The translations under genes were made by a program, and so were the position numbers. DNA of 64,000 bases from Burkholderia sp. (GTDB taxonomy: Bacteria > Pseudomonadota > Gammaproteobacteria > Burkholderiales > Burkholderiaceae), in assembly GCA_040954445.1 (NCBI GenBank), contig CP144361.1:744001-808000 (forward strand), written 5' to 3'. The notes under the pieces were generated by a model. That model worked only from the letters and a program-made list of their open reading frames with translations. It searched no databases and was not told where the DNA came from. Numbering within the stretch: the first letter of the stretch is position 1; each line of letters opens with the position of its first letter. Below, piece after piece: positions 1 through 9,943 of the stretch.

Positions 1-3000
1 TGGGTTCCACCTTGGCCACATGCCGCTCCAGCACGCGACGCAGCGCGGTCGCATCTGCGTTGCCGTTTATTGTCATGCGCAGGGCCTGCGCGTAACGGCT
101 GCGCGCACGCTCGAGATCCATCACCGTATCGACCGTGAAGCGGATTCCGCCCGTGAACCCGTCGTTGCGTGCCTGGCCCTGCACGATCAGCAGCTCGTCT
201 TCCTTAAAAAAGCCGCGGTTCGCCTCGAATTGCTCATTGAACACGGTGATCTCGCACTGGCCAGTGCCGTCGTCGAGCAGCGCGATGATCATCTTGCCGC
301 GTTGCGTCGTCTGGGTGCGCAGCGAGACGATCATACCAGCCACCAGTTTGTCGTGCCCTGCTTTCAGTTCGCCGAGCTGTATCCGCGCGAAACGGCGGAC
401 CTCTTCGCAATAGAAGTCGAACAGGTGGCCAGACAGGTAGAAACCGAGTGCGACCTTTTCTTCTTGCATACGGCGCTTCTCATCCCAAGCTGGTTGATCG
501 ACCAGCGCATGCGCGTGTGGCGACTCGGTACCCATATCAAACAGGTCGGCCTGCATTGCGTTGGCCTCGGCCTTGTCGGCTGCCTCCATGGCGAGCGGAA
601 CCGAGGCGATTAGCTGCGCGCGGTTCGGCGTGAGCACGTCGCAGGCGCCTGCGCGGATCAGCGCTTCGATGGTGCGGCGGTTGACGACGCGGCGGTCGAT
701 CCGTTCGCAGAAGTCGTACAGGTCCTTGAACACGCCGCCTTCCTTGCGCGCCCGTAGGATCTCCTCGATCGCGTGCTGGCCGCTGCCCTTGACGGCACCC
801 AGGCCGTAGCGAATCGTCTTCGAGCACTTGCCATCGGCTTCTGCGACCGGCTCAAAGCGGTATTCGGACTGGTTGATGTCGGGCGAAAGCACTTTCAGGC
901 CATTGAGTTCGCAGTCGTCGAACAGGATCTTTACTTTGTCAGTGTCGTCCATCGCGAACGTCATGTTGGCCGCCATAAATTCGGCGGGATAATGCGCCTT
1001 CAGCCAGGCTGTGTAGTGGGCGAGCAGCGCGTAGGCGGTCGCGTGCGACTTGTTGAAGCCGTAGCCCGCGAACTTCTCCATTAAGTCGAAGATCTCGTCC
1101 GACTTCTCCCGCGTGAGGCCGTTCTTGGCAGCGCCCTCGGCGAAGATCTCGCGGTGCTTGACCATCTCCTCAGGCTTCTTCTTGCCCATCGCGCGACGCA
1201 AAAGGTCGGCACCTCCCAGCGAGTAGCCACCGATGATCTGCGCCATCTGCATCACCTGCTCCTGGTAGACCATGATACCGTAGGTCTCTTTCAGGACTGT
1301 CTCGACGCGCTGATCCGGATACTCGATCTTCTCACGACCGTGCTTGCGGGCACAGAAGCTCTGGATTAGGTCCATCGGACCCGGTCGGTACAAGGACACG
1401 AGCGCGATGATGTCCTCGAAGCGGTCCGGCTGAGCGTCCTTGAGCATGCCCTGCATACCGCGGCTTTCCAACTGGAACACGGCGACTGTGTTCGCTTTTT
1501 TGAGGATCTGGAACGAGGCAGAATCGTCGAGCGGGACTTGGGCCAGCGACCAGTCGGCCTTGGCCGGATCAAGCCGGCGAATGAAACGCTCGGCTGAGTC
1601 GAGGATCGTCAGCGTAGTCAGGCCTAAAAAGTCGAACTTCACTAGCCCGACCGCTTCTACGTCGTCCTTGTCGTATTGGCTGACCACACCGCCGTCGTCG
1701 CCTTGGGCGTACAAGGGGCAGAAATCGGTCAGCTTGCCCGGCGCGATCAGCACACCTCCGGCGTGCATGCCGACGTTACGCGTGAGGCCCTCGACGCGTT
1801 GCGCCAGATCGAGGAGCTGATGGACCTCGTCCTCATTGTCGTAGCGCTCCTGCAGTAGCGGCTCTTCCTTCATTGCGTCGGCGATGGTGACGTGCCTGCC
1901 CGGCTTGAACGGGATCAGCTTGGCCACACCATCAGTGAACATGTAGCCGAGGTTGAGCACGCGCCCGATGTCCCGCACGGCCGCTTTGGCGGCCATAGTA
2001 CCGAAGGTAGCGATCTGCGAAACCGCGTCAGTACCGTACTTCTCCTTCACGTACTGGATCACGCGATCGCGACCGTGCTGGCAGAAGTCGATGTCGAAAT
2101 CGGGCATCGAGACTCGCTCCGGATTCAGGAAGCGCTCGAACAGCAGATTGTAGCGCAGTGGATCGAGGTCGGTGATGCCCAGCGAATAGGCCACCAGCGA
2201 GCCTGCGCCCGAGCCCCGGCCCGGGCCGACCGGCACGCCGTTGCTCTTGGCCCAGTTGATGAAGTCCGCCACGATCAGGAAGTAGCCCGGGAAACCCATC
2301 TTTTTGATCGTGTTGTACTCGAATTCGAGGCGCTGGTAGTAGGGTGCACGCTGCGCATCCCGCTCGACTTCGCCCGGAAACAGCTGCACCAGGCGCTTCT
2401 CGAGCCCTTCCTGCGATAGCTGGACCAAGTAGTCGCCGAGCGCCATGCCGTCCGGCGTCGGGAACAGCGGCAGCTTCGGCTTGCCAAGCTCGAGTTTGAG
2501 GTTGCAGCGCTTGGCGATCTCGACCGTATTCTGCACCGCCGAGGGGATGTCGGTGAACAGCTCGGCCATTTCGGCTTGGGTGCGGAAGCGTTGTTCGATG
2601 GTGAAGCGTTTCTGGCGGCGCGGGTTGTCGAGGATGTCACCTTCCGCGATGCAAACACGCGCCTCGTGTGCGGTGAAATCCTCGTCGCCCATGAACTGTA
2701 GCGGATGTGTGGCGACAACCGGCAGTTGCAGCTCAACTGCGAGCTTAGCGGCTTCCTGCACATAGGCCTCACCGCCGGGCTGGCCGTAGCGCTGCAGCTC
2801 GATGTAGAAGCCGCCCGGGAACACGCGCGCCCAGCGCTGCGCATAGCGGCGCGCGGCCTCGGCATTGCCGGCCTCCAGAGCAATACCGATATCGCCTTGC
2901 TGCGCACCTGACAGCGCCAGCAGGCTTTGGTCGCGCTTAGATTCGAACCATTGCGCGTCGACTTCGGCGCGACCGCGATACTGGTTAGTGAGCCAGGCCT

Positions 3001-3307
3001 TCGAGAGTAGATCGCAGAGATCCAGGTAGCCGGCCTTGTCGCGCACCAGCAGCAAGAGGCGCGAGGGCTTGTCGCGATCGTCGGGATTGGTGATCCAGAC
3101 ATCGCAACCAGCAATCGCCTTGATGCCCTTGTTACGGGCTTTCTGGTAGAAGCGGACGAGGCCGAATGCATTGCTGAAATCGGTGAGGGCGAGCGCGCCC
3201 TGGCCGTCAGCGACCGCCGCCTCGACTAACTCGTCGAGGCGTATAATGCCATCGGCCATCGAAAATTCGGAGTGAACTCGAAGATGGATGAAATGGGGAT
3301 CTGACAT
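1..3307 (-). CDS. dnaE: DNA polymerase III alpha subunit (3' end outside window)
   Basis: Replicative polymerase catalytic subunit. The frame is open from an ATG at 3307 (MSDPHFIHLRVHSEFSMADG) to the window edge, about 1,102 residues, so only roughly the last 70-80 residues of a normal DnaE lie outside. The N-terminus is the PHP domain (H-x-R-x-x-SEFS, then DGIIRLDELV). The polymerase catalytic motif PDFDIDF is at about residues 402-408 and has its aspartates. EQVMQMAQIIGGYSLGGADLLRRAM follows further on, and the C-terminal OB-fold region is entered near the edge. I checked the frame at bases 2107, 1246 and 76 and it is continuous. A gene of this size with no lesion in an otherwise decaying region suggests it is still under selection. 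An IS-A copy lies 78 bp upstream of the start and may separate the gene from its original promoter. Confidence 0.97.
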   Translation of the reverse strand, partial: MSDPHFIHLRVHSEFSMADGIIRLDELVEAAVADGQGALALTDFSNAFGLVRFYQKARNKGIKAIAGCDVWITNPDDRDKPSRLLLLVRDKAGYLDLCDLLSKAWLTNQYRGRAEVDAQWFESKRDQSLLALSGAQQGDIGIALEAGNAEAARRYAQRWARVFPGGFYIELQRYGQPGGEAYVQEAAKLAVELQLPVVATHPLQFMGDEDFTAHEARVCIAEGDILDNPRRQKRFTIEQRFRTQAEMAELFTDIPSAVQNTVEIAKRCNLKLELGKPKLPLFPTPDGMALGDYLVQLSQEGLEKRLVQLFPGEVERDAQRAPYYQRLEFEYNTIKKMGFPGYFLIVADFINWAKSNGVPVGPGRGSGAGSLVAYSLGITDLDPLRYNLLFERFLNPERVSMPDFDIDFCQHGRDRVIQYVKEKYGTDAVSQIATFGTMAAKAAVRDIGRVLNLGYMFTDGVAKLIPFKPGRHVTIADAMKEEPLLQERYDNEDEVHQLLDLAQRVEGLTRNVGMHAGGVLIAPGKLTDFCPLYAQGDDGGVVSQYDKDDVEAVGLVKFDFLGLTTLTILDSAERFIRRLDPAKADWSLAQVPLDDSASFQILKKANTVAVFQLESRGMQGMLKDAQPDRFEDIIALVSLYRPGPMDLIQSFCARKHGREKIEYPDQRVETVLKETYGIMVYQEQVMQMAQIIGGYSLGGADLLRRAMGKKKPEEMVKHREIFAEGAAKNGLTREKSDEIFDLMEKFAGYGFNKSHATAYALLAHYTAWLKAHYPAEFMAANMTFAMDDTDKVKILFDDCELNGLKVLSPDINQSEYRFEPVAEADGKCSKTIRYGLGAVKGSGQHAIEEILRARKEGGVFKDLYDFCERIDRRVVNRRTIEALIRAGACDVLTPNRAQLIASVPLAMEAADKAEANAMQADLFDMGTESPHAHALVDQPAWDEKRRMQEEKVALGFYLSGHLFDFYCEEVRRFARIQLGELKAGHDKLVAGMIVSLRTQTTQRGKMIIALLDDGTGQCEITVFNEQFEANRGFFKEDELLIVQGQARNDGFTGGIRFTVDTVMDLERARSRYAQALRMTINGNADATALRRVLERHVAKVEP

Positions 3308-3385
3308 GGGCGTTATTGTAGCCGCTTCGCGACGCAGGCAACGCCCTCGTTCGACACAAATCGACCCAGCTGGATCCATCCAGGT

Positions 3386-4510
3386 GGCGCTGTTGCATAA
3401 ATCGAGCGAGATCCGTTGACGTTTACGCGCAACGGTCGCGGGGCCAGCCCCTTATCAAGTCAGATTCCAGAGTAACTGCTTAATTTTTGACAAGAAAATG
3501 TGCAAGGACATACACAAGACAGGTGAGCCGAAGGCACGCTACCGTGTCAGGAATTGGGCGGCCTATAATGAAGGCCTGATCAACCGGGGGAACGTAACAA
3601 TATGGATAGATGAAGCCGTCCTTGCCAGAATACCCGATGCCATACCCACACGTGGTCGCCCGTGTCTATACGGCGATACGCTGATTCAGACATTACTTGG
3701 CGTGAAGACCGTCTATCGACTAACGTTGCGCGCCCTGCAAGGTTTCACCCAAAGTCTGCGCGATCTGGCCTTCCCGAGCTTGCCGGTGCTGAATTACACC
3801 ACGCTCTGTCGCCGGGCAAAAACGCTTGATGTCGAACTGGCGATCCTTCGTGACAATGAACCGATCTATCTGGTTGTCGACAGCACCGGTCTGAAGGTCT
3901 ATGGAGAAGGTGAATGGAAGGTGCGCCAGCACGGCTACTCGAAGCGGCGCACGTGGCGTAAAGTCCATCTCGCGCTCAACGCGAATACGGGTCAAGTGCA
4001 TGCCGCGCGCTAATGACGAATCAGAATGTGGCTGACGGTGACGCTCTGGCCAAGTTGCTCGACCAGATTCCACGCGAAGAACAAATCGATGTCATCGGCG
4101 GTGATGGTGCCTATGACACCAAGCCATGCCATGCGGCCATTGCTGCACGCAGTGCTATTCCTTCGATTCCGCCACGCGAGGGTGCCGTTCATTGGCCAGC
4201 GGATATGCCCGGTGCGGCGTGGCGTAATGGCGCGGTTGATGCAATTGCCCGTGACGGTCGTCGAGAATGGAAGCAAGACAGTGGCTACCACCGCCGATCG
4301 CTTGCCGAGAATGCGATGTATCGGTTCAAGACCCTCACCGGCAACTGTCTCTGGGCGCGTCACATCGCCTCGCAGGCGACCGAGGTCTCCATTCGCGTCG
4401 GCGTCATCAACCGTATGGCGGACCTCGCTCGTCCGCAATCCGTTCGTATGGCCTAAAATTATGCCCGTCGATGCTATTGCATCCTCACACTCGATTTATG
4501 CAACAACGCC
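3386..4510 (+). mobile_element. IS-A copy 1, full length, transposase frameshifted
   Basis: IS5 family, IS903-like. The left end is ggcgctgttgcataaatcga (one mismatch) and the right end tatgcaacaacgcc. The transposase starts at 3498 ([17 protein letters not shown]) and is broken near 4008, where an extra GC gives gccgcgcgctaatg instead of gccgcgctaatg. The rest stays readable in another frame to 4456. The same 2-bp insertion occurs in the next copy, so the two share an ancestor. Confidence 0.93.
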
Positions 4511-5621
4511 GAGAGCCGTTGACGTTTACGCGCAACGGTCACGGGGCCAGCCCCCTATCAAATCAGATTCCAGAATAACTGCCTATTTTTTGCCAAGAAA
4601 ATGCGCAAGGACATACACAAGACAGGTAAGCCGAAGGCACGCTACCGTGTCAGGAATTGGGCGGCCTATAATGCAGGCCTGTTCAACCGGGGGAACGTAA
4701 CAATATGGATAGATGAAGCCGTCCTTGCCAGAATACCCGATGCCATACCCGCACGTGTCGCCCGTGTCTATACGGCGATACGCTGATTCAGGCATTACTT
4801 GGCGTGAAGACCGTCTATCGACTGACGGTGTGCGCCCTGCAAGGTTTCACCCAAAGTCTGCGCGATCTGGCCTTCCCGAGCTTGCCGGTGCCGAATTACA
4901 CCACGCTCTGTCGCCGGACAAAAACGCTTGATGTCAAACTGCCGATCCTGCGTGACAATGAACCGATCCATCTGGTTGTCGACAGCACCGGTCTGACGGT
5001 CTGAAGGTCTATGGAGAAGGTGAATGGAAGGTGCGCCAGCACGGCTACTCGAAGCGGCGCACGTGGCGTAAAGTCCATCTCGCGCTCAACGCGAATACGG
5101 GTCAAGTGCATGCCGCGCGCTAATGACGAATCAGAATGTGGCTGACGGTGACGCTCTGGCCAAGTTGCTCGACCAGATTCCACGCGAAGAACAAATCGAT
5201 GTCATCGGCGGTGATGGTGCCTACGACACCAAGCCATGCCATGCGGCCATTGCTGCACGCAGTGCTATTCCTTCGATTCCGCCACGCGAGGGTGCCGTTC
5301 ATTGGCCAGCGGATATGCCCGGTGCGGCGTGGCGTAATGGTGCGGTTGACGCAATTGCCCGTGACGGTCGTCGAGAATGGAAGCAAGACAGTGGCTACCA
5401 CCGGCGATCGCTTGCCGAGAATGCGATGTATCGGTTCAAGACCCTCACCGGCAACTGTCTCTGGGCGCGTCACATCGATGCGCAGGCCGACCGAGGTCTC
5501 CATTCGCGTCGGCGTCATCAACCGCATGGCGGACCTCGCTCGTCCGCAATCCGTTCGTATCGCCTGAAATTATCCCCGTCGATGTCACTGCGTCCTCACT
5601 CGCGATTTATGCAACAACGCC
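4511..5621 (+). mobile_element. IS-A copy 2 in tandem, no outer left repeat, degenerate
   Basis: Begins directly after the right end of copy 1 at gagagccgttgacg, so its own 20-bp left terminal repeat is missing and the two copies share one terminus. The transposase reading is broken by a base loss near 4756, a short duplication near 4990-5003 (ggtctgacggtctgaagg), the same GC insertion as copy 1 near 5118, and an extra base near 5487. It ends with tatgcaacaacgcc. Confidence 0.92.
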
Positions 5622-5631
5622 TCACGCTAGG

Positions 5632-5785
5632 CTTCACAACAAGCAGCAAGGGCTCAATCAGTTTCCACAGTCCTTCTTCAAGGATCGGCATTTCCATCCC
5701 TGGGCCTTACATTTCTTTGGTGTTCAATTTTTAGAAATTGTCGAGAAAATAAACAGCACCCTCACGGGGAATTCGAACAGGCCTA
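5632..5785. repeat. Diverged ~170-bp repeat shared with 54909-55080
   Basis: Non-coding stretch between an IS-A end and the 3' end of exbB. It aligns by eye with 54909-55080: cttcacaacaagcagcaagg against ctccacaacaggcagtcagg, and further on gtgttcaatttttagaaatt against gtgttcaagtttaacaaatt, then both run into gaac[ag/cg]gcct. The other copy lies beside an IS5/IS427-type transposase remnant, so this is probably the flank of an old second IS. It occupies the place where exbD would be expected. Confidence 0.5.
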
Positions 5786-6460
5786 TTAGGCAGAGGTGTT
5801 GCTTTTTCTGCCCATCAAATAAGCGTGAAGTTCGTGCCGGAAGCGAGACAGCTGGTGCACCACCCCGTGGTTGGCCCTCGAAATAGCGTTGTAGCCGAGT
5901 ACCGCAGGAATTGCTACAAATAACCCCAGAGCTGTCATGACTAACGACTCCCCAACTGGTCCCGCTACTTTTGCAAGGCTGGATTGCCCAGCCACGCTGA
6001 TACTAGAAAGTGCATGAAAAATCCCCCACACTGTTCCGAACAACCCGACGAACGGCGCGGTACTTCCTACCGATGCGAGTACACCCAATCCTCTCATCAT
6101 GCGACCAACTTGCTCATCGAAGGCAACCGATAGACAGCGACGTAGCCATTCATCCGAAGACAATGCCTCCCGGAGACGGGCATCATTATGACTATTTTTG
6201 GCTTCGAGGGCCGCGTTGGCAAGGCTCGCATAGGGATTGTTTGCAATAGCAGGAAAAGACAATTCTGCTCCTTCATCAAGCAGCTCCTCGCTCCAAAAAT
6301 ATCGCTCTGCCACGCCGGCGTTACGCCGGATCCGTAACAGTTGCAGGCCCTTGTGAAAAATCATCGCCCAGGACGAGATTGACATCACGATCAGTAATGC
6401 CGCGAGAGTATGGGTCACGACATCAGTACGCACCCATATCTGATAAATGTCCAGATTCAT
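5786..6460 (-). CDS. exbB: ExbB/TolQ-type proton channel
   Basis: 224 residues, MotA/TolQ/ExbB family. It forms the inner-membrane proton channel that energises TonB-dependent outer-membrane uptake. A first membrane helix lies near residues 16-36 (TLAALLIVMSISSWAMIF). The conserved C-terminal channel region LGVLASVGSTAPFVGLFGTVWGI and GPVGESLVMTALGLFVAIPAV includes the residues typical of the family. It starts 26 bp after the tonB stop, in the order tonB-exbB. The expected partner exbD is absent: the DNA downstream is a repeat and then an IS-A end. Without ExbD the TonB-ExbB-ExbD motor would be incomplete unless another exbD or tolR serves. The ORF itself is intact. Confidence 0.93.
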   Translation of the reverse strand: MNLDIYQIWVRTDVVTHTLAALLIVMSISSWAMIFHKGLQLLRIRRNAGVAERYFWSEELLDEGAELSFPAIANNPYASLANAALEAKNSHNDARLREALSSDEWLRRCLSVAFDEQVGRMMRGLGVLASVGSTAPFVGLFGTVWGIFHALSSISVAGQSSLAKVAGPVGESLVMTALGLFVAIPAVLGYNAISRANHGVVHQLSRFRHELHAYLMGRKSNTSA

Positions 6461-6486
6461 GGCAGGCCCAAGTAGAAAAAATAAAT

Positions 6487-7251
6487 TCAGTTTTTGAGAT
6501 CGAAGTCGATTGACTGCTGTGCATGAACCGCTACCGCTACTCCATGATCGAGGTACGGCTTACAGTGAGCAATGAGCAACGCTTCTTTTGCCGCGGTATC
6601 AAGTTCGTCGAAGCCACTGGTGTGAACGATCTCCGCCTGCGTGACTTGTCCGGATGTTCCAATTGTGAGTTTAAGCGTCACCCTCCCTGCATGCCGCAAC
6701 TGCCTTGCACGTGATGGATAAGCCGGCCGTGGAATATTACATTCAATGTGCGCCACTTCCATCACTGTCTGCGAGTCCGGCAAATTCAGCAACGGCGTCG
6801 CCGAGGTGGGTTCGGCTGGTGTTTTCGCCGGTTTTTCGTCCACGTCAACCAGCGGAGTGACTGGCTCAACCAACGGGTATTGAGGCGGGGATACATCGTC
6901 CGTGTTGACGGACTGGTGGGTCGGCGCAACGACAACCGTGCGCTTGCTGAAGCGCGGGCTGGTCAAGACAGCGACCGTTTTAGGTGCTTTGTGCGGCCGC
7001 CTCGACTCCACCTGGGTCGAGGCGGTGGGCAGCGCGACAGGCGGCCGCATCGCGGTCGTCAACGTCACGCGTAATCCGTGATCTGCTGCGGTAGGGTATA
7101 GGACGCGCGGCGTTATGTGAAAAAAAAGCACGATAACCACCAATAGCGCGTGCATCGCAATTGCTGCCGCTAACGCGCAAATCCAAGCGACCCGCTGCCT
7201 GTGCCCATCGTCCCCGTCACCGGACCACGTCGAGAAAAGTGAAACGTCCAT
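6487..7251 (-). CDS. tonB: TonB energy-transducing protein
   Basis: 254 residues. TonB spans the periplasm and couples the ExbB/ExbD motor to outer-membrane receptors. There is one N-terminal anchor (about residues 25-47, ICALAAAIAMHALLVVIVLFF), a proline-rich middle (PPQYPLVEPVTPLVDV, AKTPAEPTSATP), and a C-terminal TonB domain with PAYPSRARQLRHAGRVTLKL and SGFDELDTAAKEAL. The length and domain order are normal. A 3' remnant of a TonB-dependent receptor ends 8 bp upstream, so the ancestral operon was probably receptor-tonB-exbB-exbD, of which only the middle remains. Confidence 0.93.
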   Translation of the reverse strand: MDVSLFSTWSGDGDDGHRQRVAWICALAAAIAMHALLVVIVLFFHITPRVLYPTAADHGLRVTLTTAMRPPVALPTASTQVESRRPHKAPKTVAVLTSPRFSKRTVVVAPTHQSVNTDDVSPPQYPLVEPVTPLVDVDEKPAKTPAEPTSATPLLNLPDSQTVMEVAHIECNIPRPAYPSRARQLRHAGRVTLKLTIGTSGQVTQAEIVHTSGFDELDTAAKEALLIAHCKPYLDHGVAVAVHAQQSIDFDLKN

Positions 7252-7258
7252 CGCGCGC

Positions 7259-7309
7259 CTAGAAATCGAAGTTGCCGGTCAGATAGAACGTACTGCCCGG
7301 CTCGATGCT
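7259..7309 (-). pseudogene. 3' remnant of a TonB-dependent receptor
   Basis: Just upstream of tonB on the same strand the sequence reads SIEPGSTFYLTGNFDF and then a TAG stop (bases 7259-7261). A terminal aromatic residue preceded by EPGxxFYLTG is typical of the last beta strand of a TonB-dependent receptor. Upstream of it the frame runs into PAL-like repeat sequence, so only the tail is left. The identification rests on this short tail plus its position and is an inference. Confidence 0.55.
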
Positions 7310-7319
7310 CAGAAACTAT

Positions 7320-7354
7320 TGAGCCGCAATTTCAAGACCACATATTGCGGATCA
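7320..7354. repeat. PAL fragment (tips only)
   Basis: Contains gagccgcaatttcaagacca followed by cacatattgcggatcaatat, which are pieces of the arms of the palindromic PAL repeat without its middle. It marks the broken edge of the receptor gene. Confidence 0.45.
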
Positions 7355-7382
7355 ATATCGATGTCTGGCTGAGCAAAATGAA

Positions 7383-7436
7383 GTTCCTCACCCCAAGGAG
7401 CGAGGTATCAAACCCAGAAAGTTAAATGCAAAAGCA
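7383..7436. repeat. ~50-bp repeat shared with 38314-38366
   Basis: gaggtatcaaacccagaaag here matches caaggtatcaaacccggaaa at 38332, and similarity extends on both sides (ccccaagg[a/g]gc upstream, t[t/c]aaatgcaaaa downstream). Both copies lie a short distance before an IS-A fragment in minus orientation, so the repeat may be part of an older target or of another element's end. Function unknown. Confidence 0.5.
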
Positions 7437-7530
7437 AAGGCACCCGTCCCAGGGACAGGAAACTACGCTAGCGTCTGAGATGTTGAAGAAGATAGATCTA
7501 CAGAAAAACAGAAAGTTGGGCTGTTGACGA

Positions 7531-8263
7531 GGCGTTGTCGCATAGATCGAGTGTGAGGACGCAATGATATCGATGGGTATAATTCTAAGCGATACGAACG
7601 GATTGTGGACAAACGAAGTTCGCCATGCGGGTGCGGATTATACCGACGCGCCCAGCAACAGTTTCCGGTGGCGTCTTGACCCGATACATCACATTCTCGG
7701 CAATCAATCTCCAGTGGTAGCACCGCCTTTCTTCCATTTTTGACGAGCGTCACACGGGCAATTGTGCATCAACCGCACTATTACGCCAAGCCGTACTGGG
7801 CTTATTATTTAAATAATATCAATACCCGCGTGTGGCGGAATCGAAAGAACGGCACTGCGCGCAGCAATGGCTGCACAGCATGCCTTGGTGTCATAGGCAC
7901 CAAGGCGCCGATGACATCGATCCGATCAGCGCACGGAATTTGGTCGAGCAACTTGGCCAGAGCGTCAACGTCAACCACATCCCAATGTGTCATCAGCGCG
8001 AAACCCGCATTCACCTTGAGGGTAAGAAAAACCTTACGCTCCGTGCGGCGCTTTGAGTAGCTGCGCTGGCGAACCTTTCCATTCACCTGCGCGACAGATA
8101 GCCTTTCCAGGCTGGTACTGTCGACCAGCAAGTAGATCAATTCGCTATCGTGGAAAATCGGCAGTTCGACACCAAGCGTTTGTACCTCGAGAAAAACCAA
8201 GGTGTAATTCGGCACCGGAAAACTCGGGAAGACCAAAATCGCCCAGCCTTTCGCCCCTGCATA
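7531..8263 (-). mobile_element. Old, strongly diverged IS-A fragment
   Basis: Starts with an R end (ggcgttgtcgcatagatcga) and carries the distal two thirds of the transposase on the minus strand. Readable blocks are FPVPNYT, ELPIFHDSELIYLLVDSTSL, KVRQRSYSKRRTERKVFLTL and [11 protein letters not shown]. It has many more substitutions than other copies and stops near 8263 without a left end, so this is probably an early arrival. Confidence 0.8.
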
Positions 8264-8433
8264 CATCCTGTTGCGTTTTCCACGGATTTATAAATAAACA
8301 AAGGCGTACAGCAAACTCGAGTAGTGGGAACGTGAAAAGAATTATTTTTCTATCGAAATTAAAATTGTTTTATTTAAAAACAATCAAATGGAGCACGATT
8401 GACCATCCGATGCCTGTGGGAGCGCGTTGTTAT
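8264..8433. other. A+T-rich non-coding stretch
   Basis: No credible gene, RNA or repeat was recognised here. The A+T content is clearly higher than in neighbouring genes (for example aattatttttctatcgaaat). Confidence 0.4.
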
Positions 8434-8535
8434 ATATTGATCCGCAATTTTTGATCTTGATCTTGAAATTAACACATTTTCCTCATATGAGAGTCGATTT
8501 TCTAATTTTAAAATCCCGCATTGTGGATCAATATT
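8434..8535. repeat. PAL palindromic repeat
   Basis: Runs from attgatccgcaatttttgat to tcccgcattgtggatcaata. The arms are inverted copies (ttgatcc...ttgaaatt, then aattttaa...ggatcaa) with the centre at cctcatatgag. It is one of the full-length but diverged members of the roughly 115-120-bp PAL family. Confidence 0.7.
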
Positions 8536-8544
8536 CTCGACGAC

Positions 8545-8743
8545 CGTCACGAGCGCTTGCATCAACTGCGCCGTTACGCTACGCTGCACCGGGCGTAGCC
8601 GTTAGCCAATGAGCGGCACCCTCGCATGGCAGAATTGGTGGAATCGAAGGAACTGCATTTCATGCAGCAATAGCCGCATGGCTTGGCTTGGTGTCGTAGG
8701 CACCGTCGTCGTCGATGACATCGATCTGTTTGTCGATGCATAG
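8545..8743 (-). mobile_element. IS-A internal fragment
   Basis: Corresponds to the transposase region GGDGAYD to GRREW on the minus strand (accgtcgtcgtcgatgacat, gccaatgagcggcaccctcg). No terminal repeat on either side; diverged. Confidence 0.75.
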
Positions 8744-8747
8744 GAAT

Positions 8748-9910
8748 AGCGTTTTTGCATAAATCTGGTGAGAGGCGGTAACGTTCACGTGCACCGGTCG
8801 TGGCGAGCCCACTGTTGTCAAGTTGTATTTTGGCATACATTCTCGATTTTTCCCAAGAAGATGCGGAGGGACATACACAAGACAGGTGAGCCAAAGGCAC
8901 GCTTGACACGCTACCGTGTCAAGAATTGGGCGGCCTATAATGAAGGCCTGATCAACCGGGGAACGTAACAATATGGATAGATGAAGCCGTCCTTGCCAGG
9001 ATACCCGATGCCATCATACCCACACGTGGACGCCCGTGTCTATACGGCGATACGCCTGATTCAGGCATTACTTGGCGTGAAGACCGTCTATCGACGGACG
9101 TTGCGCGCCCTGCAAGGTTTCACCCAAAGTTCTGCGCGATCTGGCCTTCCCGAGCTTGCGCGATCTGGCCTTCCCGAGCTTGCCGGTGCCGAATTACGCC
9201 ACGCTCTTTCGCCGGGCAAAAACGCTTGATGTCGAACTGCGAATCCTTCGTGACAATGAACCAGATCCATCTGCTTGTCGACAGCACCGGTCTGAAGGTC
9301 TATGGAGAAGGTGCATGGAAGGTGCGCCAGCACGGCTACTCGAAGCAGCGCACGTGGCGTAAAGTCCATCTCGCTCTCAACGCGAATACGGGTCAAGTGC
9401 ATGCCGCGCTAATGACGCATCAGAATGTGGCTGACGGTGACGCTCTGGCCAAGTTGCTCGACCAGATTCCGCGCGAAGAACAAATCGATGTCATCGGCGG
9501 TGATGGTGCCTACGACACAAAGCCATGCCATGCGGCCATTGCTGCACGCAGTGCTATTCCTTCGATTCCGCCACGCGAGGGTGCCGTTCATTGGCCAGCG
9601 GATATGCCCGGTGTGGCGTGGCGTAATGGCGCGGTTGATGCAATTTCCCGTTACGGTCGTCGAGAATAGCAGCAAGACAGTGGCTACCACCGGCGATCGC
9701 TTGCCGAGAATGCGATGTATCGCGGTTCAAGACCCTCACTGGCAACTGTCTCTGGGCGCGTCACATCGACGCGCAGGTGACCGAGGTCTCCGTTCCCGGC
9801 GGAGTAATCAATCGTATGGCGGACTGCGCTCGTCCGCAATCCGTTCTTATCGCTTGAAATTATGCCCGTCGATGCCATGCGTCCTCGCGCTCGATTTATG
9901 CAACAACGCC
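8748..9910 (+). mobile_element. IS-A copy, near full length, multiply frameshifted
   Basis: The left end is damaged (agcgtttttgcataaatctg) and the right end intact (tatgcaacaacgcc). The transposase has a short duplication (gacacgct), extra bases near 9013 and 9052, a 30-bp internal duplication of gcgatctggccttcccgagc near 9138-9182, and a nonsense change near 9667. Not functional. Confidence 0.88.
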
Positions 9911-9943
9911 ACTTGGGAATAGACCCTCGTCTGTTGGAATATT

